From Erwinia endophytica (GTDB taxonomy: Bacteria; Pseudomonadota; Gammaproteobacteria; Enterobacterales; Enterobacteriaceae): DNA of 64,000 nt. The notes under the pieces are model-generated. The model did not search any database and was not told the origin of the DNA. It saw nothing but the letters and a program-made list of their open reading frames with translations. Positions 1 to 9,192 of this stretch are shown here, one piece after another. The translations under genes and the position numbers were made by a program. The stretch covers positions 62,001-126,000 of the forward strand of contig NZ_RQVV01000053.1 in the NCBI RefSeq assembly GCF_009295515.1, read 5' to 3'. Each line of letters starts with the position of its first letter. The stretch's first letter is position 1.

Positions 1-1119
1 ATTCAGGTCGATATCATCGATACGTGAGGACAGTTTGGCCGCATAGTAGTAACGCAGACTGTCGGCATCCAGATGCTGCAACCAGGTGCTGGCCTTGATG
101 AACGTACCGCGCGATTTTGACATTTTCGCGCCATTGACCGTCACATAACCGTGCACAAACAGATTGGTGGGTTTACGGAAGTTACTGCCTTCCAGCATGG
201 CTGGCCAGAACAGACTGTGGAAATAGACAATGTCTTTACCGATAAAGTGATACAGGTCAGCAGTAGAGTCTTTCTGCCAGAAAGCATCGAAATCGATATC
301 GCCGCGTTTGTCGCACAGGTTTTTGAATGAGCCCATGTAGCCGATTGGCGCATCCAGCCAGACGTAGAAGTATTTTCCCGGCGCCCCTGGAATTTCAAAG
401 CCGAAGTACGGCGCATCGCGGGAGATATCCCACTGTTGCAGGCCGGATTCAAACCACTCCTGCATTTTGTTGGCGACCTGCTCCTGCAGTGCGCCGGAGC
501 GGGTCCACGCCTGTAACATGGCGCTGAATTCCGGTAGATCAAAGAAGAAATGCTCAGAGTCACGCATGACCGGCGTGGCGCCGGATACCACCGACTTCGG
601 CGAGATTAACTCGGTCGGACTGTAGGTTGCGCCGCAGACTTCACAGTTATCGCCGTACTGATCCGCAGATTTACACTTCGGACAGGTTCCTTTCACAAAA
701 CGGTCAGGCAGGAACATGCCTTTTTCCGGATCGTACAGTTGTGAAATACGGCGGTTCTTGATGAAGCCGTTTTCTTTTAAACGGGTGTAAATCAGCTCAG
801 ACAGTTCACGGTTCTCCGCGCTGTGCGTAGAGTGATAGTTGTCGTAGCTGATGTCAAAACCAGCAAAATCGGCCTGATGTTCCTGACTCATTTCGGCAAT
901 CATCTGCTCCGGCGTAATGCCCAGTTGCTGAGCTTTCAGCATGATCGGCGTACCGTGGGCATCGTCAGCACAGATGAAGTAAACCTGGTTGCCGCGCATT
1001 CGCTGGTAACGAACCCAAATATCTGCCTGGATATGCTCGAGCATGTGGCCGAGATGGATGGGACCGTTGGCGTACGGCAGAGCGCACGTTACCATTATTT
1101 TTTTCGCGACTTGAGTCAT
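1..1119 (-). CDS. metG: Methionyl-tRNA synthetase (C-terminal part outside window)
   Basis: This class I aminoacyl-tRNA synthetase charges tRNA-Met with methionine in the cytoplasm. 373 codons from the start are visible; the reading frame is open at base 1, so the anticodon-binding and C-terminal dimerisation parts lie outside (family about 675 residues). The N-terminus begins [19 protein letters not shown], followed by the HIGH-type motif HLGH near residues 22-25. A zinc-knuckle Cys set (CPKC ... CEVC) lies near residues 146-162, and KMSKS near residue 335. The start is the ATG read on the minus strand from 1119. It is divergent from mrp, the arrangement also known in E. coli. Identification is firm from the motifs and near-complete agreement with enterobacterial MetG. 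Confidence 0.97.
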   Translation of the reverse strand, partial: MTQVAKKIMVTCALPYANGPIHLGHMLEHIQADIWVRYQRMRGNQVYFICADDAHGTPIMLKAQQLGITPEQMIAEMSQEHQADFAGFDISYDNYHSTHSAENRELSELIYTRLKENGFIKNRRISQLYDPEKGMFLPDRFVKGTCPKCKSADQYGDNCEVCGATYSPTELISPKSVVSGATPVMRDSEHFFFDLPEFSAMLQAWTRSGALQEQVANKMQEWFESGLQQWDISRDAPYFGFEIPGAPGKYFYVWLDAPIGYMGSFKNLCDKRGDIDFDAFWQKDSTADLYHFIGKDIVYFHSLFWPAMLEGSNFRKPTNLFVHGYVTVNGAKMSKSRGTFIKASTWLQHLDADSLRYYYAAKLSSRIDDIDLN

Positions 1120-1290
1120 AGTGGGACTTGCTATACCTGTTTAAAAAGGGGCTTAGATGGTAACCGAAAGGCCCTCCCTGCGTAAACAATCCCGCACGGT
1201 GACCGCCGTTTTTTGCTGGTGGTCAGCATCAGGCGCTGTCACATCTGATATGCTCTGATAATCAGTATCAACCATGAAAAAGGAGTCGGG

Positions 1291-2403
1291 ATGATGTCAC
1301 CGTCCCAGGAGCAACACACACCGGCATCGCTGCGCGCGCGGGTGATGGGTATTTTGACCACCTTTGAGCATCCGACGCTAACACATAATCTCACGACGCT
1401 AAAGGCGCTGCACCATTGTGCGCTGATGGACAATACGCTGCATATTGAGTTGGTGATGCCATTTGCCTGGAACAGCGGATTCGAGGCGCTGAAGGAAAGC
1501 GTTAGCGCTGAGTTGCTACGTCTGACTCGCGCCTCTGCTATCAACTGGCGGCTGACTCATGCTATCGCCACATTGAAACGGGTGAAAAATAATCCCGGTG
1601 TGCATGGCGTAAAGAACATCATTGCGGTCAGTTCAGGGAAAGGCGGGGTGGGTAAATCAAGCACCGCCGTTAACCTGGCGCTGGCGCTGGCGGCCGAAGG
1701 GGCGCAGGTCGGGCTGCTGGATGCCGATATTTATGGTCCTTCTATCCCGGAGATGCTTGGCACGCGGGATGAGCGACCCTCCTCGCCGGATGGGAAGCAC
1801 ATGGCGCCGATCATGGCACACGGGCTGGCGACTAACTCTATCGGTTACCTGGTGACCGAGGACAATGCGATGGTGTGGCGTGGACCGATGGCCAGTAAGG
1901 CGTTGATGCAATTGCTGAATGAAACGCTGTGGCCTGAACTGGATTATCTGGTGCTGGATATGCCCCCTGGAACGGGAGATATCCAACTGACCCTGGCGCA
2001 AAATGTGCCGGTCACCGCGGCGATAGTGGTGACCACGCCGCAGGATATAGCACTGATTGATGCGCGCAAAGGTATCGTGATGTTTGAGAAGGTCAATGTG
2101 CCGGTGCTGGGCGTGGTGGAAAACATGAGCATGCACATCTGTAGCCATTGTGGCCATCACGAGCCGATTTTCGGTTCTGGCGGGGCTGATAAGCTGGCGG
2201 AGCAGTATCACACCACCTTGCTCAGTCAGCTGCCGTTGCATATTACGCTGCGCGAAGATTTGGATGATGGCCAGCCTACGGTGATTCGGCGTCCGCAGAG
2301 CGAGTTTACGGCGATGTATCGTCAACTGGCTGGACGGGTTGCCGCACAGCTGTTTTGGCAGGGCGAGGTGATCCCCGACGATATCGCTTTTCGCGCGATC
2401 TAG
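1291..2403 (+). CDS. mrp: Mrp/ApbC iron-sulfur cluster carrier P-loop ATPase
   Basis: Mrp/ApbC is a cytoplasmic ATPase that carries [4Fe-4S] clusters to apoproteins. The 370-residue protein has an N-terminal DUF59/MIP18-like segment (about residues 15-95). A deviant Walker A, SGKGGVGKSS, lies at 115-124, LLDADIYGP follows near 142-150, and the cluster-binding CSHC pair is at Cys284 and Cys287. Length matches the family. Two tandem ATG codons (1291 and 1294) follow AGGAG at 1281-1285; either may be used. The gene is divergent from metG with a 171-bp shared upstream region, as in E. coli. Nothing in it looks broken. Confidence 0.95.
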   Translation: MMSPSQEQHTPASLRARVMGILTTFEHPTLTHNLTTLKALHHCALMDNTLHIELVMPFAWNSGFEALKESVSAELLRLTRASAINWRLTHAIATLKRVKNNPGVHGVKNIIAVSSGKGGVGKSSTAVNLALALAAEGAQVGLLDADIYGPSIPEMLGTRDERPSSPDGKHMAPIMAHGLATNSIGYLVTEDNAMVWRGPMASKALMQLLNETLWPELDYLVLDMPPGTGDIQLTLAQNVPVTAAIVVTTPQDIALIDARKGIVMFEKVNVPVLGVVENMSMHICSHCGHHEPIFGSGGADKLAEQYHTTLLSQLPLHITLREDLDDGQPTVIRRPQSEFTAMYRQLAGRVAAQLFWQGEVIPDDIAFRAI

Positions 2404-2528
2404 GGATACCCCGCGTGATTTGTCGTTAGTTAACGTCAATCAGGCATCCGCGTTTATTTGCCTTGTGTGAGGCGAGAAACACGATGCGCAAAATGGCTGG
2501 TCGGTTGCAGTGAAAGGGCGGATTAATT
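2404..2528. other. Short intergenic stretch downstream of mrp
   Basis: About 125 bases between the convergent mrp and the small minus-strand gene. I see no strong hairpin followed by a T tract and no repeat, so no terminator is called. Confidence 0.5.
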
Positions 2529-2786
2529 TCAGTTATCTCCCCAGACCGGTTTTACGTGTCTTTCGCCGCCAATGCCGGTCCCCCGATACTCATAGTCAAT
2601 TTTCCCGGCGTCAAATAGTTGATCCAGCAGGGAAAAGTTATCTGGCGGCGTCACGTTACAGCGGCTGTTGAGTACGGTATCCTGGAGGGTGAATGTGCGG
2701 TCGCCGCGCGCAATTTGCTTCAGGTATTGCAGCATCTGCAAGGCGGCGACGCTGATCCCATACTGTTCATTAAGCGGTCTGGTCAT
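2529..2786 (-). CDS. Hypothetical protein, 85 residues
   Basis: I do not recognise this family. The start chosen is ATG read from 2786 (protein begins MTRPLNEQYGISV), because GGAAAG sits seven bases upstream of it. The frame is open further upstream, but that extension is Pro/Cys-rich and has no ribosome site. The 85-residue product is soluble, with no signal peptide or membrane segment. It has a helical N-terminal half (AALQMLQYLKQIARGD) and a C-terminal half ending in GGERHVKPVW, a layout that could be a small winged-helix fold; that is a guess. It stands alone, convergent with mrp and divergent from the TetR gene. Function unknown. Confidence 0.6.
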   Translation of the reverse strand: MTRPLNEQYGISVAALQMLQYLKQIARGDRTFTLQDTVLNSRCNVTPPDNFSLLDQLFDAGKIDYEYRGTGIGGERHVKPVWGDN

Positions 2787-3020
2787 CTCACTTTCCGTTG
2801 GCTGCCTCTTATGCGGACTGAATGGGGTCCGGGTGACGAATTTTTTGACTGTAGCAAAAAGTTGCCGCAGGAAACACCCGCCGGGGGGTAACGATGGCAA
2901 CGACTGCGAGTATCACTCTGGCGAGTGACCGCACCGGCGAGGTTCAAAAACGGACTGTCGTTTTGCCCTGACCCCTGAATTATACCGAAAAAGGCTGTTT
3001 TTCTAATAAAAAATAATAAT

Positions 3021-3043
3021 ATTATATTATTGATAATAAAGGA
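3021..3043. promoter_or_regulatory. AT-rich inverted repeat upstream of the tetR-like gene
   Basis: The bases before the regulator are almost pure A/T and contain AATAAT-N5-ATTATT as an inverted repeat, followed by AAAGG. TetR proteins usually bind a palindrome close to their own promoter, so this may be promoter plus operator. The call rests only on position and symmetry. Confidence 0.3.
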
Positions 3044-3055
3044 ATGTTGTCTGAT

Positions 3056-3688
3056 ATGAAGCGTATAAATACCACAAAATTAGACGCCTCTGCTCACCCA
3101 CGTGAACGCGGACGTCCGCGAGAGTTCAATGTTGATACCGCGCTGGATCGGGCCATCCTTTATTTTCGTGAACATGGCTATCATGCAGCATCAATTGCCT
3201 CGCTGTCGCAGGCGCTGCAACTTTCGGCGGGGAGTCTCTATAAAGCGTTCCACAGCAAGCGCCAGCTGTTTAAAGCGGCTTTTGAGCGATACCTGATTAT
3301 CCGCCGCCATCAACTGACGGATATGTCCAATGATGCTGAAAGTGGACGGGACAAGCTGTTTCGGGTACTGAAATTTTATGCTGAATCATCCTGTGCGGAT
3401 GAGGGGCGAAAAGGCTGCCTGGTTATTGTGGGAGCGGTTGAGCTGGCCAGTACCGATGCCGAGATGGCGCGGGAAGTGGCGGCGATAATGAAGCACCATG
3501 AACAACAGCTGACCAGGATAATCTGCGCCGGGCAACAGGATGGTTCAATAAATATCGCTGTTGAGCCCGGCGTTACGGCCCGACTGATGCTGGCCCTGGT
3601 TCAGGGGTTGCGTGTTTTGGGCAAAGCCGGTCGTACACGTGAAGAGATGATAGCTGTCGTGCAGACTGCCATGAAACTTTTGGATTGA
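3056..3688 (+). CDS. TetR/AcrR family transcriptional regulator
   Basis: A one-component repressor of about 210 residues. The N-terminal helix-turn-helix domain includes RGRPREFNVDTALDRAI, then ASLSQALQLSAGSLYKAFHS as the recognition region, and KRQLFKAAFERYL, typical of TetR domains. The C-terminal ligand/dimer domain is all-helical. Start is uncertain: ATG 3044 lies only one base after the AAGGA, so ATG 3056 (MKRINTTKLD) is preferred although its spacing is long. The next genes on the same strand, a dehydrogenase and an MFS transporter 190 bp downstream, are its likely targets. The effector cannot be told from sequence. Confidence 0.88.
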   Translation: MKRINTTKLDASAHPRERGRPREFNVDTALDRAILYFREHGYHAASIASLSQALQLSAGSLYKAFHSKRQLFKAAFERYLIIRRHQLTDMSNDAESGRDKLFRVLKFYAESSCADEGRKGCLVIVGAVELASTDAEMAREVAAIMKHHEQQLTRIICAGQQDGSINIAVEPGVTARLMLALVQGLRVLGKAGRTREEMIAVVQTAMKLLD

Positions 3689-3880
3689 TTAAGCCTTGTC
3701 CTGAGCTAAATGAAAGCTGACTGGTTTGAATTTTTTCATTATATTGGAAATGAATTAATCCAAAATGGTTGGCGCCGCCCATCCTGACCGGATAACGATT
3801 ATCCGCCTTCACTTTATCAGGGCCAGAGTCTGTCAGGTGACAGAAAAGATTATTTCTTTTATTAATCAATAGGTTTTTCT

Positions 3881-4765
3881 ATGAAAATTGCCTTTCTGGG
3901 GCTGGGGACGATGGGGAAACCGATGGCGGCAAACCTCATCAAAGCCGGTTACCGCTTACGTCTCTGGAACCGATCAGCGGAAGCCGCTACATCACTGGCT
4001 GAGCTGGGCGGACAGGTCGCGCTGACCCCTTTAGAGGCGGTCAAAGGGGCAGATATTGTTATCTCAATGCTGGCCGATGACCATGCTACCCGTGCGGTGA
4101 TGATTGATGGAGGGGGACTGGAGGGCATGAGCCGGGGCGCTATTCACCTCAACATGGCCACCATTGCAGTGGCCTTTGCCGATGAGTTGACGCAGATCCA
4201 CCGGGATAAGGGGCTGCGTTATATTGCCGGGCCGGTCCTGGGACGTGTCAATGTGGCTGAAGCGGGTCAGCTCAACATTCTTGCCGCAGGTGATACTGCT
4301 ACCTTACAAGAGGTCCAGCCGCTATTGGATATCCTTGGTCAGAAGACATGGTATTTTGGCGATAAACCGGCGCAAGCCAATGTGGTTAAGCTGGCGGTGA
4401 ATTTCATGATAGCCAGTGCTATCGGCTCCATGGGGGAAGCGGTGGCATTGGCGCAAGGCTACGGTGCAGAGAAAGCCGATTTTATTGACCTGATAACCTC
4501 GACCGTGTTTGCTGCGCCGGTTTACAAGGGATATGGCGGGGCGATTGCGGCGGAGACCTTCGAACCAGCCGGATTCAAGCTGTCACTGGGCCTGAAAGAT
4601 GTCAGTCTGGGCCTTGAGGCTGGGGCGCAGGCGAATGTGCCGATGCCCATCGCCAGTGTACTGCGGGACCAGCATCTTGATAGTCTTGCCCACCATGAAG
4701 GTCAGTTGGACTGGGCGGCGTTGGCACGTGTTTCAGCGCGTCGGGCAGGGCAAAATGACCAGTAG
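3881..4765 (+). CDS. NAD(P)-dependent oxidoreductase, 3-hydroxyisobutyrate dehydrogenase family
   Basis: A 294-residue cytoplasmic beta-hydroxyacid dehydrogenase or reductase. The Rossmann motif GLGTMGKPMAANL is at residues 7-19. The substrate loop AGPVLGRVNVAEAGQL is near 116-130, and the family's catalytic lysine falls in NVVKLAVN (Lys170, Asn174). These features place it in the 6-phosphogluconate/3-hydroxyisobutyrate dehydrogenase superfamily, but the substrate cannot be read; the GRxxxAEAGxL loop is shared with glyoxylate-reductase-like and imine-reductase-like members. The start codon follows AGG by about 8 bases. Its stop overlaps the start of the following MFS gene, so the two are probably translated together. 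Confidence 0.85.
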   Translation: MKIAFLGLGTMGKPMAANLIKAGYRLRLWNRSAEAATSLAELGGQVALTPLEAVKGADIVISMLADDHATRAVMIDGGGLEGMSRGAIHLNMATIAVAFADELTQIHRDKGLRYIAGPVLGRVNVAEAGQLNILAAGDTATLQEVQPLLDILGQKTWYFGDKPAQANVVKLAVNFMIASAIGSMGEAVALAQGYGAEKADFIDLITSTVFAAPVYKGYGGAIAAETFEPAGFKLSLGLKDVSLGLEAGAQANVPMPIASVLRDQHLDSLAHHEGQLDWAALARVSARRAGQNDQ

Positions 4766-5969
4766 TGACCCGCGTTCTCCGTCATCCCCTAAGTGGCTGC
4801 TATGGTTGTTGGCGGTGGCCACCGGTTTGATTGCTGCCAATATTTATTACGCCCAACCGTTGGTGGGGGCGATAAGCAAAGATCTGGGGCTATCAATATC
4901 GGCAGCAGGACTGATCGTGACGCTGACACAAGTGGGATATGGTAGCGGCTTACTGTTAATTGTTCCGCTGGCTGATTATTTCGAGAACAAGCGGCTGGCC
5001 ATTTCAGTACTCTTATTCAGCGCCGTTGGCTTACTTATCTCTGGCCTGGCGACATCTTCTGTCCCCTTTTTAATCGCCTCCCTGTTGATTGGGCTGGGAT
5101 CGGTCACCGTGCAAATTTTAGTCCCCTATGCCGCTCATTTGGCGCCTGACGCGATGCGTGGGCGGGTGGTGGGAAACGTGATGAGCGGACTGATGCTGGG
5201 TATTATGCTGGCGCGACCGGTGGCCAGTTTAATCACTGAATTTAGCAACTGGCGTATGGTTTTCTTTGTGTCATTTGTTGCCATGTTGGGGCTGGCGCTG
5301 CTACTCCATCGGGTCTTACCCCCTCGCCAGGTTTCAGTCAACACCGGATACCGTGAAATGCTGGTGTCGATGTATCAGTTAATGCGTACCACGGCACCGT
5401 TACAGCGTCGGTCGTTCTATCACGCCTGCCTGTTTGGCGCATTCAGCCTGTTCTGGACAACGGTTCCATTGTTACTGTCCGGGCCTGACTTCAGGCTGTC
5501 GCAAACCGGTATCGCATTATTTTCACTGGCCGGGGTCGCTGGCGCCATCGCCGCGCCTTTAGCGGGCCGTCTGGCTGACAGAGGCTGGATTAGAGGCGCT
5601 ACGGGGTGTGCCATGTTTTTGGTGATTGCTTCATTCATGCTTATGCAGCATGGCGAGCATGGTTCACTGCACTCACTGGCGCTGCTGACTCTGGCTGCGA
5701 TAATGCTGGATTTTGGCGTATCGGCCAATCTGGTGCTGGGCCAGCGTGTTATCTTCAGCCTTTCGCCAACGATCCGGGGCAGACTTAACGGTCTGTATAT
5801 GGCGACATTCTTTGCCGGCGGTGCAATAGGATCCGCATCTGGAGGCTGGGTATATGCTCATTATGGCTGGCGAACGACGTCTGCCCTTGGCGCCGCATTC
5901 GGCACGCTGGCACTGCTGTTTTTTTTCAGTGAGTTTAAGGGCAAAAGACGGCAACAACCTGATAGCTGA
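4755..5969 (+). CDS. MFS transporter (YgaY-like drug/metabolite exporter family)
   Basis: A 404-residue major facilitator with 12 predicted membrane helices. The first helix carries KWLLWLLAVATGLIAANIYY followed by AQPLVG, a pattern typical of the YgaY-like group of putative exporters; RGRVVGNVMSGLMLGI is the conserved region near helix 5. The frame is open upstream, but the ATG at 4755 is chosen because it follows GGGCAGGG and overlaps the previous gene by 11 bases (ATGACCAGTAG). Co-expression with the dehydrogenase and nearby TetR gene suggests export of a substrate or product of that enzyme. Substrate unknown. Confidence 0.85.
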   Translation: MTSSDPRSPSSPKWLLWLLAVATGLIAANIYYAQPLVGAISKDLGLSISAAGLIVTLTQVGYGSGLLLIVPLADYFENKRLAISVLLFSAVGLLISGLATSSVPFLIASLLIGLGSVTVQILVPYAAHLAPDAMRGRVVGNVMSGLMLGIMLARPVASLITEFSNWRMVFFVSFVAMLGLALLLHRVLPPRQVSVNTGYREMLVSMYQLMRTTAPLQRRSFYHACLFGAFSLFWTTVPLLLSGPDFRLSQTGIALFSLAGVAGAIAAPLAGRLADRGWIRGATGCAMFLVIASFMLMQHGEHGSLHSLALLTLAAIMLDFGVSANLVLGQRVIFSLSPTIRGRLNGLYMATFFAGGAIGSASGGWVYAHYGWRTTSALGAAFGTLALLFFFSEFKGKRRQQPDS

Positions 5970-6036
5970 GTGCGGACGAGCTTGCATCAGCATGGCACTT
6001 TCCCTAAGCTGGCAAAGGTAAAGAGATTCAATCTCA

Positions 6037-6122
6037 ATGACTCGGGGTGCCGTTTCTTTCCAAAGAAACAGCTGAGAAATACCCGCTGAACCTGAACTGG
6101 ATAATGCCAGCGTAGGGAAGTC
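6037..6122 (+). promoter_or_regulatory. TPP riboswitch (THI element) upstream of thiM
   Basis: The sequence has the conserved thi-box parts in order: ACTCGGGGTGCC, then the invariant GCTGAGAAATACCC, then GAACCTGAACTGGATAATGC and CAGCGTAGGGAA. An optional P3a arm, GTTTCTTT-CC-AAAGAAAC, pairs perfectly at 6052-6069. Binding of thiamine pyrophosphate is expected to lower thiMD expression. The spacing to the thiM ATG (46 bases, with GGGAG just before it) fits control of translation initiation. Confidence 0.95.
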
Positions 6123-6167
6123 AGATGCCGGAGCGCATCGCCTTCTTGATCGCCGGTTGGGAGCGTT

Positions 6168-6962
6168 ATGATCATCCAACCTCAACTCTTCACGGCCCAT
6201 CAGGCCGCTATTTCACTCACACTTTTTCGCAATAATGCACCGTTGGTGCACTGTCTGACCAATGATGTGGTGCAGACGTTTACCGCAAATGTTTTGCTGG
6301 CGCTTGGCGCGTCTCCGGCGATGGTGATTGAACCACAGGAAGCGGCGGAGTTCAGTGCTATTGCCGATAGCGTGCTGATCAATGTCGGTACGTTAACCCG
6401 GGCGCGCAGCGAAGCGATGCGACTTGCAGTACAGGCGGCAAATAACGCAGGGCGTCCGTGGACGCTCGATCCGGTTGCGGTGGGAGGGCTGACGTTTCGC
6501 AGTGATTTTTGTCGGCGTCTGCTGGATTACCGCCCAGCGGCTATTCGTGGCAACGCTTCCGAAATCATGGCCCTGGCCCGTCAGGCCGTCGCCGGACGCG
6601 GCGTTGACAGCCTGCATGATTCCTCAGCCTCGCTGGAGGCCGCCTGCCTGCTGGCGCAAACCAGTGGCGCGGTGGTGGCCGTGACCGGAGAAGTGGACTA
6701 TGTCACCGACGGGAAGCAACTGCTGGCGATCCCTGGTGGCGCGTCCCTGATGACCCGAGTGGTGGGAACCGGTTGCGCGTTGTCGGCGGTGGTGGCTGGG
6801 TTCGCTGCGCTGCCGGGCGATAAATTAACGCATGTCGCCAGCGCCTGCCGGGTGATGAGTCTGGCCGGAGAGAGGGCCGCCGCCTTAGCGGCAGGACCGG
6901 GAAGTTTTGCCTCGCTGATGCTGGACCAGTTGTATCATCTGGATACGGAGGCGTTGGTATGA
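6168..6962 (+). CDS. thiM: Hydroxyethylthiazole kinase
   Basis: Phosphorylates 4-methyl-5-(2-hydroxyethyl)thiazole in thiamine salvage. The 264-residue protein has [20 protein letters not shown] (27-46) near the N-terminus, GNASEIMAL (128-136), and the catalytic [14 protein letters not shown] with Cys203. Length matches the family. GGGAG precedes the ATG. It sits under the TPP riboswitch and overlaps thiD by four bases (ATGA), so the pair is co-translated. Nothing unusual. Confidence 0.96.
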   Translation: MIIQPQLFTAHQAAISLTLFRNNAPLVHCLTNDVVQTFTANVLLALGASPAMVIEPQEAAEFSAIADSVLINVGTLTRARSEAMRLAVQAANNAGRPWTLDPVAVGGLTFRSDFCRRLLDYRPAAIRGNASEIMALARQAVAGRGVDSLHDSSASLEAACLLAQTSGAVVAVTGEVDYVTDGKQLLAIPGGASLMTRVVGTGCALSAVVAGFAALPGDKLTHVASACRVMSLAGERAAALAAGPGSFASLMLDQLYHLDTEALV

Positions 6963-7759
6963 AGCGGATTAATGCCCTGACCATCGCGGGCACTGATCCG
7001 AGTGGTGGCGCGGGTATCCAGGCTGATCTTAAAACTTTCTCGGCGCTCGGCGCTTATGGTGCCAGTGTCATCACCGCACTGGTGGCGCAGAATACTCATG
7101 GCGTGCAGTCGGTCTGCCGGGTTGAGCCGGATTTTGTGGCGGCCCAACTGGCTTCGGTGTTGAGCGATGTGCGTATCGACAGTGTTAAAATCGGCATGCT
7201 CAGTGAGAGTGATATTGTGCAGGTGGTGGCGGACAGACTGCAATCAGCCGCCATTCCCTGGGTGGTACTGGATACGGTGATGCTGGCTAAAAGCGGCGAT
7301 CCGTTGCTGTCGCCACAGGCCGTCGACACCTTGCGGCAACAATTGCTGCCGCAGGTTTCCCTGATTACGCCAAATTTACCGGAAGCGGCAGCGTTGCTGG
7401 AATGCGCTATGGCATGCAATGAGGACGAGATGTGCTCTCAGGGACGGAAACTGCTGGAACTGGGATGCCAGGCCGTACTGATCAAAGGGGGGCACCTCAG
7501 CGATGACGAAAGCCCTGACTGGTTGTTCACCCGTGAGTATGAGCAACGCTTTACGGCGCCGCGCATTGCCACCCAAAATACCCACGGCACGGGATGTACG
7601 CTTTCCGCGGCCCTGGCGGCGTTGCGTCCGCGTCACACTAACTGGTTGACTACGATACAGGCCGCGAAGCAATGGTTGCAGGGCGCGCTGGAACAGGCAG
7701 ATTCGTTGAAAGTCGGCTCAGGGCATGGCCCGGTACATCATTTTTATCGTTGGTGGTGA
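6959..7759 (+). CDS. thiD: Hydroxymethylpyrimidine/phosphomethylpyrimidine kinase
   Basis: Phosphorylates HMP and HMP-P in thiamine synthesis. The 266-residue ribokinase-fold protein begins [20 protein letters not shown]. It contains [16 protein letters not shown] with the catalytic GTGC at 210-213. Its start overlaps the thiM stop (ATGA). In E. coli the order thiM-thiD also lies between metG/mrp and fbaB. Confidence 0.96.
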   Translation: MKRINALTIAGTDPSGGAGIQADLKTFSALGAYGASVITALVAQNTHGVQSVCRVEPDFVAAQLASVLSDVRIDSVKIGMLSESDIVQVVADRLQSAAIPWVVLDTVMLAKSGDPLLSPQAVDTLRQQLLPQVSLITPNLPEAAALLECAMACNEDEMCSQGRKLLELGCQAVLIKGGHLSDDESPDWLFTREYEQRFTAPRIATQNTHGTGCTLSAALAALRPRHTNWLTTIQAAKQWLQGALEQADSLKVGSGHGPVHHFYRWW

Positions 7760-7905
7760 GGTTTTTGTGAAATTTTTCTCTGGATCGTTCTGAAAAATGG
7801 AGTCAGCAATTTGCATTAAATCAGGTTATGGGTCCACGCTGTTTGAGTTCAGGTTTTAACCACTGCAGGGCCGTTGGCCCCGCAACCTTTCAAACAGGAG
7901 TTAAC

Positions 7906-8958
7906 ATGACGGACATCGTACAGTTATTAGGAAAAGAAGCTGACACCCTTTTGCAACATCGCTGCCTGACTATTCCGGCGGATAGCCTCTATTTACCGGG
8001 CGCGGATTATGTCGATCGGGTGATGATCGATAATAATCGTCCGCCTGCTGTGCTGCGTAACATGCAGACGCTATATAACACCGGCCGTCTGGCAGGCACC
8101 GGTTATCTTTCCATTTTGCCGGTGGATCAGGGCGTTGAGCACTCTGCTGGCGCGTCGTTTGCCGCTAACCCGCTCTATTTCGATCCGAAAAATATTGTGG
8201 AGCTGGCGATCGAGGCAGGATGTAACTGTGTGGCTTCAACCTATGGCGTGTTGGCCGCGGTTTCACGTCGCTATGCGCACCGTATTCCGTTTATGGTCAA
8301 GCTGAACCATAACGAGACGCTGAGCTATCCGACTCAGTATGACCAGACGCTGTACGCCAGTGTGGAGCAGGCGTTTAATCTGGGGGCGGTCGCGGTTGGT
8401 GCCACGATTTACTTTGGTTCGGAACAGTCACGGCGTCAGTTGGAAGAAATTTCCGCCGCTTTCGAGCGTGCGCATGAACTGGGGATGGTGACCGTGTTGT
8501 GGGCCTATTTGCGTAATAACGCCTTCAAAAAAGACGGTGTGGATTATCATGCCAGCGCTGATTTGACCGGTCAGGCTAATCATCTGGCGGCCACTATCGG
8601 GGCGGATATCGTCAAGCAGAAAATGGCGGAGAATAACGGTGGGTATACCGCCGTGAAATTCGGTTCCACTGATGAACGTGTCTACAGCAAACTCACCAGC
8701 GATAACCCGATCGATCTGGTGCGTTATCAACTGGCTAACTGTTATATGGGGCGCGCGGGGCTGATCAACTCGGGGGGCGCATCCGCTGGGGCAACCGACA
8801 TGGCGGAATCTGTGCGTACGGCGGTTATTAACAAACGAGCGGGCGGCATGGGATTGATCCTGGGGCGCAAAGCCTTCAAGAAAGCGATGAAGGATGGTGT
8901 GGCGCTGATCAATGCCGTACAGGACGTTTATCTGGCTAAAGACGTGACCATTGCGTAA
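7906..8958 (+). CDS. fbaB: Class I fructose-bisphosphate aldolase, DhnA type
   Basis: Cleaves fructose 1,6-bisphosphate to DHAP and glyceraldehyde 3-phosphate through a lysine Schiff base; in E. coli FbaB is induced during gluconeogenic growth. The chosen ATG at 7906 follows CAGGAG and gives [16 protein letters not shown] and 350 residues, the E. coli length. The frame extends 26 codons upstream without a ribosome site. DhnA-family motifs visible are [31 protein letters not shown] and the [13 protein letters not shown] region expected to hold the active-site lysine. Monocistronic by position. Confidence 0.95.
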   Translation: MTDIVQLLGKEADTLLQHRCLTIPADSLYLPGADYVDRVMIDNNRPPAVLRNMQTLYNTGRLAGTGYLSILPVDQGVEHSAGASFAANPLYFDPKNIVELAIEAGCNCVASTYGVLAAVSRRYAHRIPFMVKLNHNETLSYPTQYDQTLYASVEQAFNLGAVAVGATIYFGSEQSRRQLEEISAAFERAHELGMVTVLWAYLRNNAFKKDGVDYHASADLTGQANHLAATIGADIVKQKMAENNGGYTAVKFGSTDERVYSKLTSDNPIDLVRYQLANCYMGRAGLINSGGASAGATDMAESVRTAVINKRAGGMGLILGRKAFKKAMKDGVALINAVQDVYLAKDVTIA

Positions 8959-9005
8959 TTACTGACGTTTACCGGTTATTTCTGGCTCTGCTGGTGAGTT
9001 TTCTG

Positions 9006-9023
9006 AAGGGGCGGGGGCCCCTT
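9006..9023 (+). terminator. GC-rich hairpin downstream of fbaB
   Basis: AAGGGGC-GGGG-GCCCCTT forms a perfect seven-base stem about 48 bases after the fbaB stop. Only TTT follows, so it is a weak intrinsic terminator at best. The rest of the 8959-9192 gap shows nothing else I can name. Confidence 0.4.
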
Positions 9024-9192
9024 TACCGCGACGTTGTCGGTTCATTTTCTCTTGCATAGCCATATTCGCTAGAGAGCATACTTTCCCGCTGCGTGATTAT
9101 TTTGTTACAATCTATCTTCCAGTAAACCGTCCTTTCGCCGAATCGAACGAGATAAAATAGGGCTTTATGTTTTGGTGAATTGTTGAGTCTAC

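Noticed and set aside
1657-2439. Minus-strand open frame of 260 codons opposite mrp
   Set aside because: Shadow of mrp; the His/Gln/Arg-rich translation has no recognisable domain.
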